This document shows positions 11,211-21,475 of a DNA stretch of 64,000 nt, in pieces. The position numbers and the translations under genes were made by a program. The notes beneath the pieces are model-generated. The model saw only the letters and a program-made list of their open reading frames with translations, was not told where the DNA came from and did no database searches. Position 1 is the first letter of the stretch, and each line of letters starts with the position of its first letter. Source of the DNA: Saccharum officinarum (Eukaryota > Streptophyta > Magnoliopsida > Poales > Poaceae); the NCBI GenBank assembly GCA_020631735.1, contig CM036158.1, positions 87,041,248-87,105,247 on the forward strand, read 5' to 3'.

Positions 11211-11765
11211 TTACTGTTCTTTGTTGGCATCTTCCAACTTTTTTGTATTGTAGATCTCGTCCAACTTCATTTGAACGTGCTCAGGTAGTAGTATCGTGTT
11301 ACCGTTCATCCCAAGCTTGTCCATATCAGGGATAAAGATCTCACAATCAAATGGATCTATACGATAAATGATGCTTGGTATGAGATCGTAGTCGCTGTGA
11401 ATAAGGCCACAGCGTGCACACCTGCGAGCTTCGCATCTGGCTTGATAGCAGGCTTCTCCGAAGACGCCGCCGGCATGGAACATGCTGCAGCGAGGACAGT
11501 GCACCACCTCGTCGTCGGGCGCGTCATCGATGGAGTCCGGGACCTCTTCGACGGAGTCCGGGACCTCCACGACGGAGTCCGCAACGACTTCGACGGAGTG
11601 CGACACGAACTCGATGGAGTCCGGCGCTATCTCGACGGACTGCATCATCATCTCCGAGTCCAGCGCCATCTCGGAGTCCATCGTCATCTCCGCGTCCAGC
11701 GCCTCCTCCATGGCACGAGCGACCTTCATGGCGGCAGACTCCTCCATGGCGCGAGCACCCTCCAT
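11211..11765 (-). CDS. uncharacterised Cys-rich ORF inside the mariner-like element
   Basis: From the first ATG not created by the retrotransposon insertion (11763-11765), the frame encodes 184 residues. Residues 1-45 are Met/Ala/Glu-rich (repeated AMEE, DSEM). Next come imperfect tandem repeats of about 8 residues, VEEVPDS / VEVVADS. A cysteine cluster follows (CPRC...C-x4-C...CARCGL, with two CxxC pairs) that could bind zinc. The C-terminal half looks like a folded domain (IDPFDCEIFIPDMDKLGMNG, then LPEHVQMKLDEIYN). I do not recognise the family. The stop lies 100 bp from the transposase stop, tail to tail. The frame is also open upstream to the LTR boundary at 11975, so the true start may have been cut off by the insertion. 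Confidence 0.5.
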   Translation of the reverse strand: MEGARAMEESAAMKVARAMEEALDAEMTMDSEMALDSEMMMQSVEIAPDSIEFVSHSVEVVADSVVEVPDSVEEVPDSIDDAPDDEVVHCPRCSMFHAGGVFGEACYQARCEARRCARCGLIHSDYDLIPSIIYRIDPFDCEIFIPDMDKLGMNGNTILLPEHVQMKLDEIYNTKKLEDANKEQ

Positions 11766-11974
11766 GGCGCCGGACTCCTCGGCGGCGAGGAAGTGCAGCG
11801 AGGCTTCTACTGCGTTGATGAAGGGAGGCGAGAGGAAGGCAGTGCGTGGCAGTAGTAGTACTCGGTTGATCGATTCAACGGGCAACGAAACAAACGATGC
11901 AGCGATGATTAGTCTTTTGCGCGGCGCACGCGATAAACGAAAGCAATTAAGGAAGGGCAGCCGAACAGACCGCA

Positions 11975-14797
11975 TGTAACAGAACCGACCAATTATACGA
12001 GATTAAGTAAGAAAATCATCCACCGAGCAGACGATTTAGCAAACTTAAGCCCGTATAACCCGGTAGTCCGTAAAATCACGACGGATTTCAAACCAACTTA
12101 CATATCAGCCAAGATCGTAATAAGTTCAGCGGTCACCATCACAAGTTACATAAAAGTTCGCGTCGCAAATACATCGGAGTTTAAACATAGTTATTACAAA
12201 CCAAGTTCAAATAAAAGTAGCGGAAGCATTTAGTTCAAACCACACACTCACACAGAGTTCGAAATAAAGTGCCAGCTCAGGATCATTTCCAACAAAAGCA
12301 TCAGACGAGACGTAGTGAATGACCATTGCCCATAGTCCTAAGCTTCTCCCATCGTAGGATAAAGACAGTTGATACAGTAGCCGTAATACATCTGTCCATC
12401 TGCAACAAGTGGGAACAAAGCCCTGAGTACGAGAAGGTACTCAGCTAGACTTACCCGACATAACCGAAAATAAAAGACATCAAGGATCATGACAGGCTTT
12501 AAGGTAGGGTAGCTGACTCATTTGCAAAAAGCATTTTCAGTATTTAAAGAATCTTTTCCAGAAGCTTTGCATCAGGTTAAATCTTTATTAACCTGTCAAC
12601 TACATTTGCACCTGTACTAGAGTAACATGTAATTAAATAGGTAAGGATAACCAATGATCATTAACAACTTCCATCATGTCATATTCCATATAACTATCCA
12701 AGTGTTCCATCAAGATTACTACGATGAAATAACTCAAGTCAAGTGTCCACTGTCCAGTGAACGATGGCGATTCGAATCGATTATTAACCAGCTGGTAATT
12801 TATTCCTCACATAAATCTCACTCACCCGCTAAAGTGAGATATCGGTCACCGAGTCAACCATTCAGGTAAAGTCTCGAGCTTGCCAGGAACCACATGCACC
12901 CGGGGGCCGCCCGACTGCTCTTTGGCCTTATCATCGCGCCCCCGTGTCCTACCACACCTGCTCCGGTACAGTGCGTTGCGGGCAATCCACTCGGCCCGAA
13001 TAATCTTCCAGCTTCGCGGTCGAAAGGTACATTATTCAGCCAGCTAAATGTCAGGCATGCGTTCAACATGACTCGAGGCCCAACAACGGTCGGTCCTTAA
13101 TCGACACAGACGGAAAACACTACAGTCTGAAACCCTGCATGGCATATATTTTTCCTAAAAAGTACATCACAAAATAAAATTATTGCAAGTGGAACCATAT
13201 TTTTCCGAGCTTTCTATGATTTATTACATATTTATCAAGAAAACAACAATTTCAGTGATTAAATAAAAACCCTACAGAAAAGTATTTCAAACTTGACATG
13301 CAACATTTTTAAACTGTAGATCTACTCATAAGAAACACTACAAAATTTGTTTCATAATTTTTGGAGCTAAAATGAGCAAGTTATGAATTTCTAAACCATT
13401 TTCATCTTTTCTGAAAAATTATTTTCAAAAATCCTTTTAACATCCGCCGCGGAAAACGTTAGATGCACCCGGTGCAATGCACACGCGAGCGCACACTGAG
13501 ACAGACAGGTGGACCCGTGACCCCACATGTCAGTCACAGGGAGAGGGAGGAAGACACCGGCGTCCACAGCTCAGCCGTGGCCAATGCACCACGCGAACCA
13601 CATCGTGCTTGCGAACCCAATGGTACACACGCGGTGGCCAATGGAGCTCGGAGGACCGGTCACCGCCGTTCATGGCGGAACGGTGGCGCGGGTGGCCGCC
13701 GGCCGGCCACCTCCGACCATGGAACGGGCAATGGAAGGGTGCTCGAGCACCGGTGAGCCAGGGCGAACAAAATACGCACGCTAGGAGGGATCGAGGTGGA
13801 GCGGAGAGGTGCGGTCCACGGAGCGGAAAGCTCCGGCGAGCTCGGCCGGAACTCCGGTGAGCGATTCCCGCAGATGGAGAGCTTACCACAGACGGCTGAG
13901 GTGCTCACGGGCTGCACCAGAGGGAGGGAAAACTAGAGGCAAGATGGAGCGGCTCGCGGTGAGATGGAACGGCCGGAACGGCAGCGCCGGCGATGGCACG
14001 TGCTCGACCACGGGGCGGAGGCGGTGCGCAGGCTCTGCTCTTGCGGCTAGCGAGCTGAGAGAGGGGAGGAGGAGTGAGTGGGCGCGGACGGGGGTGCCGA
14101 GACGCGAGTGAAGGAGACCGCGGCCGCGGGGGCCACCGGGCGCCACGGGGCGGCCAACGCCGGCGTACGGGCGACACGGGGCGAGCGAGCTCTGCCGCGA
14201 GCGCCACGGCGTCGCGCGCGCGCGGGCGGGAGGAGGAAGCGGGCGCTGGCGCGGGCCGGGCCGGCTTCGCGAGCAGGCCGGGAAGTGAGGCGGCGGCCCG
14301 TTAAGGCCGCAGAAATCGTTTTTCTTTTCTAAATAAATTTCCAGATTTTCTAAATTGATTCAAATTCAAATTTTGAAGATGAAAAAGGCATTTTCACAAG
14401 TTGTCCCCAAAACAAAAGTTGTTCAAAATTTAATTCTCTACAACTTTCATTTAGGGCACTTTTCAAAATTCTAAACAGATTTTGAATTAGTGATTTAAAG
14501 TCAAATTTTTAAATAAAACTCATTTTTCTAGAATATTTTTAAAAGCAAAATTTGGGGAGATTTTGAATTAAAAAATTGCTCCAAAAATCATGCTAATTAA
14601 TTCTAAGCCATTTAAAGTTATATCCAAACAAGTTTTACCACTGTTAGCTAGCAATTGCAATAATTTAGGGTTCAAACATATGTTTTTCACAATTTAATTA
14701 ATTTCAACTTATATTGCATGTGATGATGAACATGCATGAAATGCTAATTATCACGCTTTGGGATGTTAATGCATGCTTAACACCCAGAGGTGTTACA
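11975..14797 (-). repeat. 3' LTR of element A, with 1.1-kb internal deletion
   Basis: The sequence is collinear with 21476-25439 except for a deletion at 13139-13149. Sequence equivalent to 22630-23722 is missing and replaced by about 9 unrelated bases (TGGCATATA). It also lacks the small retroposon found in the other LTR at 25317-25353. The 13450-14300 segment is very GC-rich and open in many frames on both strands; these frames are repeated in both LTRs and are not genes. Confidence 0.9.
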
Positions 14798-14810
14798 GCC
14801 CTCCCCCCTT
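14798..14810 (-). other. polypurine tract of element A
   Basis: On the minus strand AAGGGGGGAGGGC directly abuts the 3' LTR start (TGTAACACC). This is the expected plus-strand priming site for reverse transcription. Confidence 0.85.
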
Positions 14811-14819
14811 ATAAAAATC

Positions 14820-17800
14820 TTATCCCGAGATTTGGGTTACGAACCATTTGTTATAAAAATCCTCATAAGCTTTTTGTAGATATTCACCCGTTTCCTAAGT
14901 TGCATCTCCTTCATCATGATGACTCCACTGTATCTTATATGTTTTCACCACACTGTTTCGAGTAACCCTCTCTTTAGAGTCCAACACTCGAACCGGTTGC
15001 TCACGATATACCAAATCTGACTTGAGCTTTATTCCTCGGGGTTCGATTCTTTCCTCTGGAACGCGCAAACACTTCTTGAGATGCGATACATGAAAAACTG
15101 GGAATATAGCACCCATTGTCTCAGGTAACTCTAACTTATAAGCTACTGGACCTTTTCTTTCCAATATCTTGTATGGTCCCACAAATCTGGCTGCGAGCTT
15201 TCTGCGTACTCCAAACTGTTTCTTCTTCATTGGCGTGACTTTCAGATAAACATAGTCACCAACTTCGAACACAAGCGGTCTCCTTCTTCAATCCGCATAG
15301 CTTTTCTGACGTGATTGAGCTGCTTTCATATTTTGCTGAATGATATGAACTTTCTTCTTGGCTTCTTCTACGAAGTCAATACCATAATATCTTCTTTCTC
15401 CTGGCTCGATCCAGTTTAGTGGTGTTCTACACTTTCTGCCATACAAAGCTTCGAATGGTGCCATTTTGATACTTTTTTGATAACTATTATTGTAAGCAAA
15501 CTCTACTAATGGTAACCATGACTCCCATGAACCCCTGGAAGATAACACACAGGCTCTCAACATATCCTCCAGAACAGCATTAACTCTTTCGGTCTGACCA
15601 TCTGTCTGAGGATGATAGGCAGTACTACGGATCAAACTAGTTCCCAATCCTTTGTGCAAGTGCTTCCAAAAGTGAGCAGTGAATTATGACCCTCTGTCAG
15701 ACACTATAGTCTTTGGTATGCCATGCAATCTCACAATCTCAGCAATATACTTCTCTGCATATTGAGGTGGTCTATAATATGTCTTGACAGGTAAAAAGTG
15801 AGCTGTCTTTGTAAGACGATCCACGATTACCCAAATCGAATCATGTCCTTTCTGAGTAGTGGGCAAACCTGTGATGAAATCCATACTTATATCATCCCAC
15901 TTCCAACTAGGTACAGACAAAGGTTGCAACAATCCGGCAGGTCTCATATGAATAGCTTTTACCCTACAACATGTGTCACATCTGGCTACATATGCTGCAA
16001 TCTCTTTCTTCATTTTTGTCCACCAATAATGAGGTCTTAGTTCTTGGTACATCTTGCTACTTCCGGGATGGATATATAACTTCGAAAGGTGAGCCTCATC
16101 CATAAGTTTATTCTTAAGCTCCCGATCCTTGGGAACAAGACGGTCGTCAAACCATAACACGTCATGTTCATCCACTCTAAAGTGTTTGGATGGTTCTCCT
16201 TTAATCTTTTCTTTGATATGGAATATCCGTTTATCGGTTTTCTGACCTTCTATTATCTTACTCTCCAAAGAGCAACTAATCTGAATACTATGTAACACGG
16301 CAGGATGCATCAGATCAAAACCATCTTCGAGCAAAGGTTGCGCCTTCAGGCAATGTGACTTTCTACTCAAAGCATCTGCCACTACATTGGCCTTTCCAGG
16401 ATAATATTGCACATTCAAGTTGTAATCTTTGATCAATTCTAACCATCTTCGCTGTCTCATGTTCAATTCGGTTTGGGTGAAGATGTACTTGAGACTCTTG
16501 TGATCGGTGAAAATATTGCACACATTACCAAGTAAGTAATGTCTCCAAATTTTTAATGCATGCACTACGGCAGCAAGTTCAAGATCATGTGTCGGATAGT
16601 TGATCTCATGCTTTCTCAACTGACGGGAGGCATAAGCAATGACTCTTCCTTCTTGCATAAGAACACAACCTAATCCTGTTTTTGATGCGTCGCAAAACAC
16701 ATCAAAAGGTTTCTCAATGTCCGGTTACGCTAGAACTGGAGCAGTGGTCAACAGTTTCCGCAAGGTATGGAAAGCTGTCTCACACTCCTCTGTCCACACA
16801 AACTTGTGATCTTTCTGTAGCAGACTTGTCATTGGCTTGGCAATCTTCGAAAAATCTGGTATAAAACGGCGATAGTAACCAGCTAATCCTAAGAAACTTC
16901 TAACTTCCGAAACTGTGATTGGTGTCTTCCAATTCATAACCTCTTGCACTTTACTCGGATCTACAGAAACTCCATTTTCTGACAGAATGTGACCAAGGAA
17001 AGGAACTTTCTTCAACCAAAATTCACATTTGCTAAACTTAGCATACAACTTATGATCTCTAAGTCTGGTTAAGACAATTCTCAGATGCTCTTCATGATCT
17101 TTCTTGTTCTCAGAGTATACTAGAATGTCATCAATGAACACAACCACAAACTTGTCCAACTCTGGCATGAAAACCGTATTCATCAGATACATAAAGTATG
17201 CAGGAGCATTTGTTAAGCCAAAGGAAATAACAAGATACTCGTACAACCCGTATCTGGTGGAAAAGGCGGTTTTCGGTATATCTTGTGGCCTAATCTTTAT
17301 CTGATGGTAACCCGATCTTAAATCTATCTTGGAGAACACTCTGGCTTTGGCTAACTGATCGAACAAAACATCAATATGAGGCATGGGATACTTATTCTTG
17401 ATAGTTACAGCATTAAGAGGCCTATAATCCACACATATTCTCAAAGTACCCTCTTTCTTTTTCTTCACAAACAAGGCAGGACATCCCCATTCAGACTTAC
17501 TTGGCCGGATAAACCTCTTTTTCAACAATTCCTCTAGTTGCTTCTTCAGCTCAGCTAACTCATCCAGAGGCATCCTATAAGGTCTCCTTGAAATTGGAGC
17601 TGTCCCGGGGATCAACTCAATTCCAAACTCAACATCCCTATCTGGCGGAAGACCAGGTAACTCATCTAGGAACACATCCGGAAACTCACACACTACCGGA
17701 ATCTGATGGATCCGAATGACTTCCATAGCACATGTTACACTCACAAGGTCTGTTCTTCTGGGCAATGGTACCTGAAAAGTACCCTCTCCCTGGGGATCCT

Positions 17801-19313
17801 TAAGGGTAAGTACCTGACTTCCTGTATCTATAACTGCTCCTCAATCCTTCATCCAATTCATTCCTATGATGACATCCAGAACTAGTCCAGGCATAACTAT
17901 CAAGTTTACTCGAAACTTTCAACTACCTAATTCAAGGGTTGCCCATCTAACCATCTGATTGGTTAAAACATCAGCCCCTGCTGAACTTATACGGTAACCA
18001 TAACTCAAATTTGTACATAGTTGTTCATGTTTCTGTGCAAATGCTTAACTCATGAAAGAATGCGATGATCCAGAATCAAATAGAACAACTGCAGGATTTT
18101 GGTTAACAGGAAACTTACCAACAGTTACGGGCTCTCCCTCAGGAATCTCATCCATGGTGGTGTGGTGTACCCGAGCATTATAGGTCTGTTGCTTCTTTCT
18201 AGGCGGGTAAGGATAGAACTTTGAAAAGTGGCCGGGCTGATCACAATTATAACAGGGTCCCTTCACTGTACCAGCAGATCCTATAACTCCCTTCGAGTTG
18301 CCTTGTCCCGCAGCTACGGCTGTCCTTGCTGGCGGTACGGCCATCTTGTATGGCTTCTACGGTCCCTTGTAGTTCTGGGTTTTATACTGTGGTGGCCTAA
18401 ACCTTGCACCTGGTGCAGACGAATGATAGACAGAACGATTAGCAGTGAGAACTCTTGGCTGTGATGGTCCTGACTCAAAGGCTCTCTTATGAGTCTTGGA
18501 TGCAGTGTACGCGTTGTTATTCTTATCTTATTTCAGACAATCACTGATGAAGTCATTGAATCTGGCGCGGGTATTGGTACCCACATGCTTCATCATCTTT
18601 GGACTTAACCCTCTCTTGAAACTAGCAATTCTCTTAGCATCGGTGTCAACCATGTTAGGAGCGTAGCGACACAAGTTGTTGAAGGCATGCAAATACCGCG
18701 TCACGGTTTTGGTGCCCTGATTTAAAGCCAAGAACTCTCCCAACTTCATCTCGACCAGCCCTGGTGGAATATAAACTCCACGGAAGGCTTCAGTGAACTC
18801 TCTCCACGAGATCTGAGCATTTGGAGGGAAGGTGGTGCGATGATGCTTCCACCACATCCCTGCTGGTCCTTGTAACTGATGTGCAGCATATTCTGTCTTC
18901 AGTACTTCAGTCAGCCTCAACACACGAAACTTATCTTCCATGGTGTTGATCCATTCTTCAGCGTCAAGTGGCTCTGTTGCTTCCTTGAAAATTGGTGGCC
19001 TGGTGTCCATGAAATCCTTGAAGTTGATGTACTGATTCACCCCATTGCCACCACCTTGGTTGTTACCGCGTTGAACATTGTTGGCAATGGTACGCAGAAA
19101 ATCTTCCATGTTCTTCTGCGATTGCTCGGCATTGCGTTGACTTTCAAGAAACTGTGCAAAGAATACCTCTGCAGTGAGCGGTGGAGGAGGCGGCAAATGT
19201 GGTTCCGGGTGTGGCTCATTATGGTTGACGTTGTTTTCACCACTCCCACCTGCCCCGGCACCACTACCACCAGTTTCAGCAGCCTCATACGTGGCGCGGT
19301 GAGTGTTTGCCAT
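14820..19313 (-). pseudogene. gag-pol of element A, one frame with several stops
   Basis: The frame starts at MANTHRATYEAAETGG (ATG 19311-19313). In order it carries: gag with a WWKHHRTTFPPN retrotransposon-gag segment; a damaged zinc knuckle, CYNCDQPGHFSKFY, with the last Cys replaced by Tyr; protease VVLFDSGSSHSFMS; RT with [11 protein letters not shown]; RNase H from [13 protein letters not shown]; integrase with the IVDRLTK and [12 protein letters not shown] regions; and a C-terminal GPYKILERKG-type module followed by a chromodomain-like segment. In-frame stops occur near 18528, 18358, 18045, 17920, 17841, 16725, 15684, 15288 and 14895. Most are explained by single transitions when compared with element B or family patterns (CAA to TAA, TGG to TGA/TAG, CGA to TGA). 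No frameshift is needed across the whole ORF. It normally yields structural protein, protease, polymerase and integrase. Confidence 0.9.
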
Positions 19314-19319
19314 CTGCAT

Positions 19320-19673
19320 ATTTCAGCAACAAGTAATGATTAAGTGAAGCTGTAGTAATTGTGAGTGAATGAAAAATTATGCCGTACTGAATTCATTGGA
19401 GAGAACAAGTCATACAATAAAACAGAGGCACAATAATCGCATTCCAATTAAAACAACATCACTAATTAAATTACTTCAAATACAAACATCGCATCCATAC
19501 AACCAGATTGCCAGCATACATACACTAGACTTTTATGCGCTCAGGTATAGCATGACCAACCAAGTTCCAACATACTACTAAGTCTAAAGGTTCGAACGAG
19601 ATACACCAAGGTACATGAAGCCAAAAGAAAGGTCATCGCGACAGGGCCTAGTAGCTAACGCAAGGCAACTAGC
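19320..19673. other. spacer between pre-gag ORF and gag of element A
   Basis: This is non-coding spacer. On the minus strand it ends in ACTTGTTGCTGAAATATGCAG just before the gag ATG, a plausible splice acceptor. Confidence 0.5.
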
Positions 19674-20687
19674 CTACTCCTCGGGGTCATCGTCGAGGTC
19701 GGAGACGTCACCATCGCTACCATCAGTAGCAACGTCGTCGTCGTCGGTAGGTGCAACTGCAGGCTCGTCCTCGTTGTCGTCGATGTCCATACCGGCGGCG
19801 TCTAGAGGAGCATACGGGCCAATCCCGTTGTAGAGCACATGAAACTTCGCATGCAATTTGACATTATAGTCCTCTAGCTCCTCGACCCTCTGCCTCAGAA
19901 GGTTCCTCTCGTTCCAGGCTTTATTCCTCTCCTGAACCAACTGTCCAATCATACGGTCTGCATTATTGTTGGCCTGAGTCAACGTATGCACCCGCAGCAG
20001 GGCACTATCACCTCTCTCTAGAGCCTGGTCTCGCTGCAAGCTCATGTCAGCCAACTGCTCCTGCAAACTAGCCATAGCACGTGTCTGCTTCTTCTTCTAT
20101 TTTCTTGCTTTGAGCCGATCATCACTACACAAACCAGTCAACGTCCAATAGGTACACTCAAGACCCTGGTATGCTCTGATAGCTGCATACATCGCACTCA
20201 TAGTGTGGTTGTCGCTAGCCTGTCCTTTGTTTGGGCCTCTGACTAAGGCACTTCCTTGCGGCTGCACCCAAATAGCATCGCGAGGATCATCTCTAGAAAA
20301 AGTGCCAACCAAGGCTGCTGCCAGCTCGTTGGGAAATCTGCTCATTATGTCCCTGAGGACACGAAAAGCTGCGCCCTCTGCACCCTCAACCAGAGTGCGT
20401 CCCTCAAACTCCAAATGCCAACCATCTCACTCTGGAGCATCACCAAGAGCAGGGACTATGATCTCCACTACTACAAGTACATCCTCAGCTAACTGGCTCT
20501 CACTCCAAGAGTACACCGGCTCTTGACCCTCCGGGTACCCCACATCATGGAGCACTCTCCAAAGCAAAGTTGGCATGCCAAACTCGCTCAAAAAGGTGTC
20601 CGTGCTGCGGCGCTCCCGCGGGGCCAACTGGTGTCGGGGTGCTCTTCCGCCTGTGGACTTACGGGCAGTCTGCTTCGTGCGGGCCAT
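19674..20687 (-). pseudogene. pre-gag ORF with histone H3-like N-terminus, element A
   Basis: The ATG at 20685-20687 opens a frame of 338 codons with two in-frame stops (about 20427, TGA; 20097, TAG). Residues 2-14 are ARTKQTARKSTGG, followed by RAPRHQLA. Against the H3 tail, 19 of 21 positions are identical, keeping K4, K9, S10 and R17; K14 is Arg and K18 is His. After the tail comes a globular-looking region with PVYSWSE and VVVEIIVPA. A heptad-rich coiled-coil follows (from SLQEQLADMSLQRDQ to LRQRVEELEDYN), then a very acidic C-terminus (DDNEDE, DDDD). It has no histone fold, so it is not a captured H3 gene. A structurally parallel ORF is in element B at 54809-55663. The role is unknown; the tail could bait readers or writers of H3 marks. 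Stops indicate that this copy is dead. Confidence 0.8.
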
Positions 20688-21475
20688 CTGTAGCAAAGTT
20701 TTGATTACCCGGTGAGAACATAATTTAAGTTGATACAATTTTTATCAAAAGGGGATAATCACTTTATAAGGGGAGGAATGCATGACATGAATGAAATGCA
20801 CAAGCAATATGATGTATGTATGTTCCTTACGTTCTCACAAACTTATGAAATAAATAATATCTAGCGATGAATTCGGTGGCATACAGGCGATCTCTCATAT
20901 ACGTAACTAATACGTTCTACACGAGAAACGTTGTTATGTACCTGCAAAAAATTCATTTCAGCCCAATTCCCCATGAATGCATGAAAGCAGTAAATCTATC
21001 TACACGCTCTACACGAATCCCCAGATACGCGTACAACGGTAGTAACTACCCAAAACATCGTTCTATTGACGGCATCGCCTCAACGGACGGAACAACCACA
21101 CATGCGACACTTTTGTAAAAACATGCGTAGAACATGTAATTACTCTACTATCATATAAGCACTCTCCCTAGATCGGCGGTGTATCCGGTCATGCTCTCAC
21201 ATCTCACACTTACCGAGGCGTAGAGGCAACTGATCCATACATTACCACTCAATTAAGTGGCACTCATACAATAGCACGTCGTATGAGCAATGAAAGAGAA
21301 ATATGGTGCAAGAACCACAAGTTAGTACTTAAATAAGCCACCTAGAGTCCTTACTGGGCATAAAGGATATGACCACTGACACACTTTTAGTTTGGAAATC
21401 ACGTTTTTCAAACAAAATTTTGGTTTAAATACACTTGTGAACAGTAAACACGCTAAACCATGCTTCGATGCCAAC
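20688..21475 (-). other. 5' leader and primer-binding site of element A
   Basis: This is untranslated leader between the 5' LTR and the pre-gag ORF. Directly inside the LTR, the minus strand reads TTGGCATCGAAGCATGGTT. It resembles, but does not equal, the usual initiator-Met primer site TGGTATCAGAGC. The leader ends in ACTTTGCTACAG immediately before the ORF's ATG, a possible splice acceptor. Confidence 0.6.

Noticed and set aside
11766..11975. Longer N-terminus of the Cys-rich ORF starting at 11975
   Set aside because: Its ATG uses the first base of the LTR and exists only because of the insertion. The first internal ATG was used, though the native start may lie upstream of the break.
11397..11979. 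Plus-strand ORFs opposite the Cys-rich ORF
   Set aside because: Low-complexity Ser/Thr or Arg/Ser/Pro shadows of the minus-strand frame.
13463..14332. Long overlapping ORFs on both strands in the GC-rich block, repeated at 24030-24922
   Set aside because: They lie inside the LTRs of element A, occur in many frames at once and have no domain. They reflect GC-rich LTR sequence lacking stop codons.
20097..20738. Captured genuine histone H3 gene in element A
   Set aside because: Identity stops at residue 22 and no alpha-N or histone-fold helices follow. The remainder is a different protein, so tail resemblance and not gene capture of a full H3.
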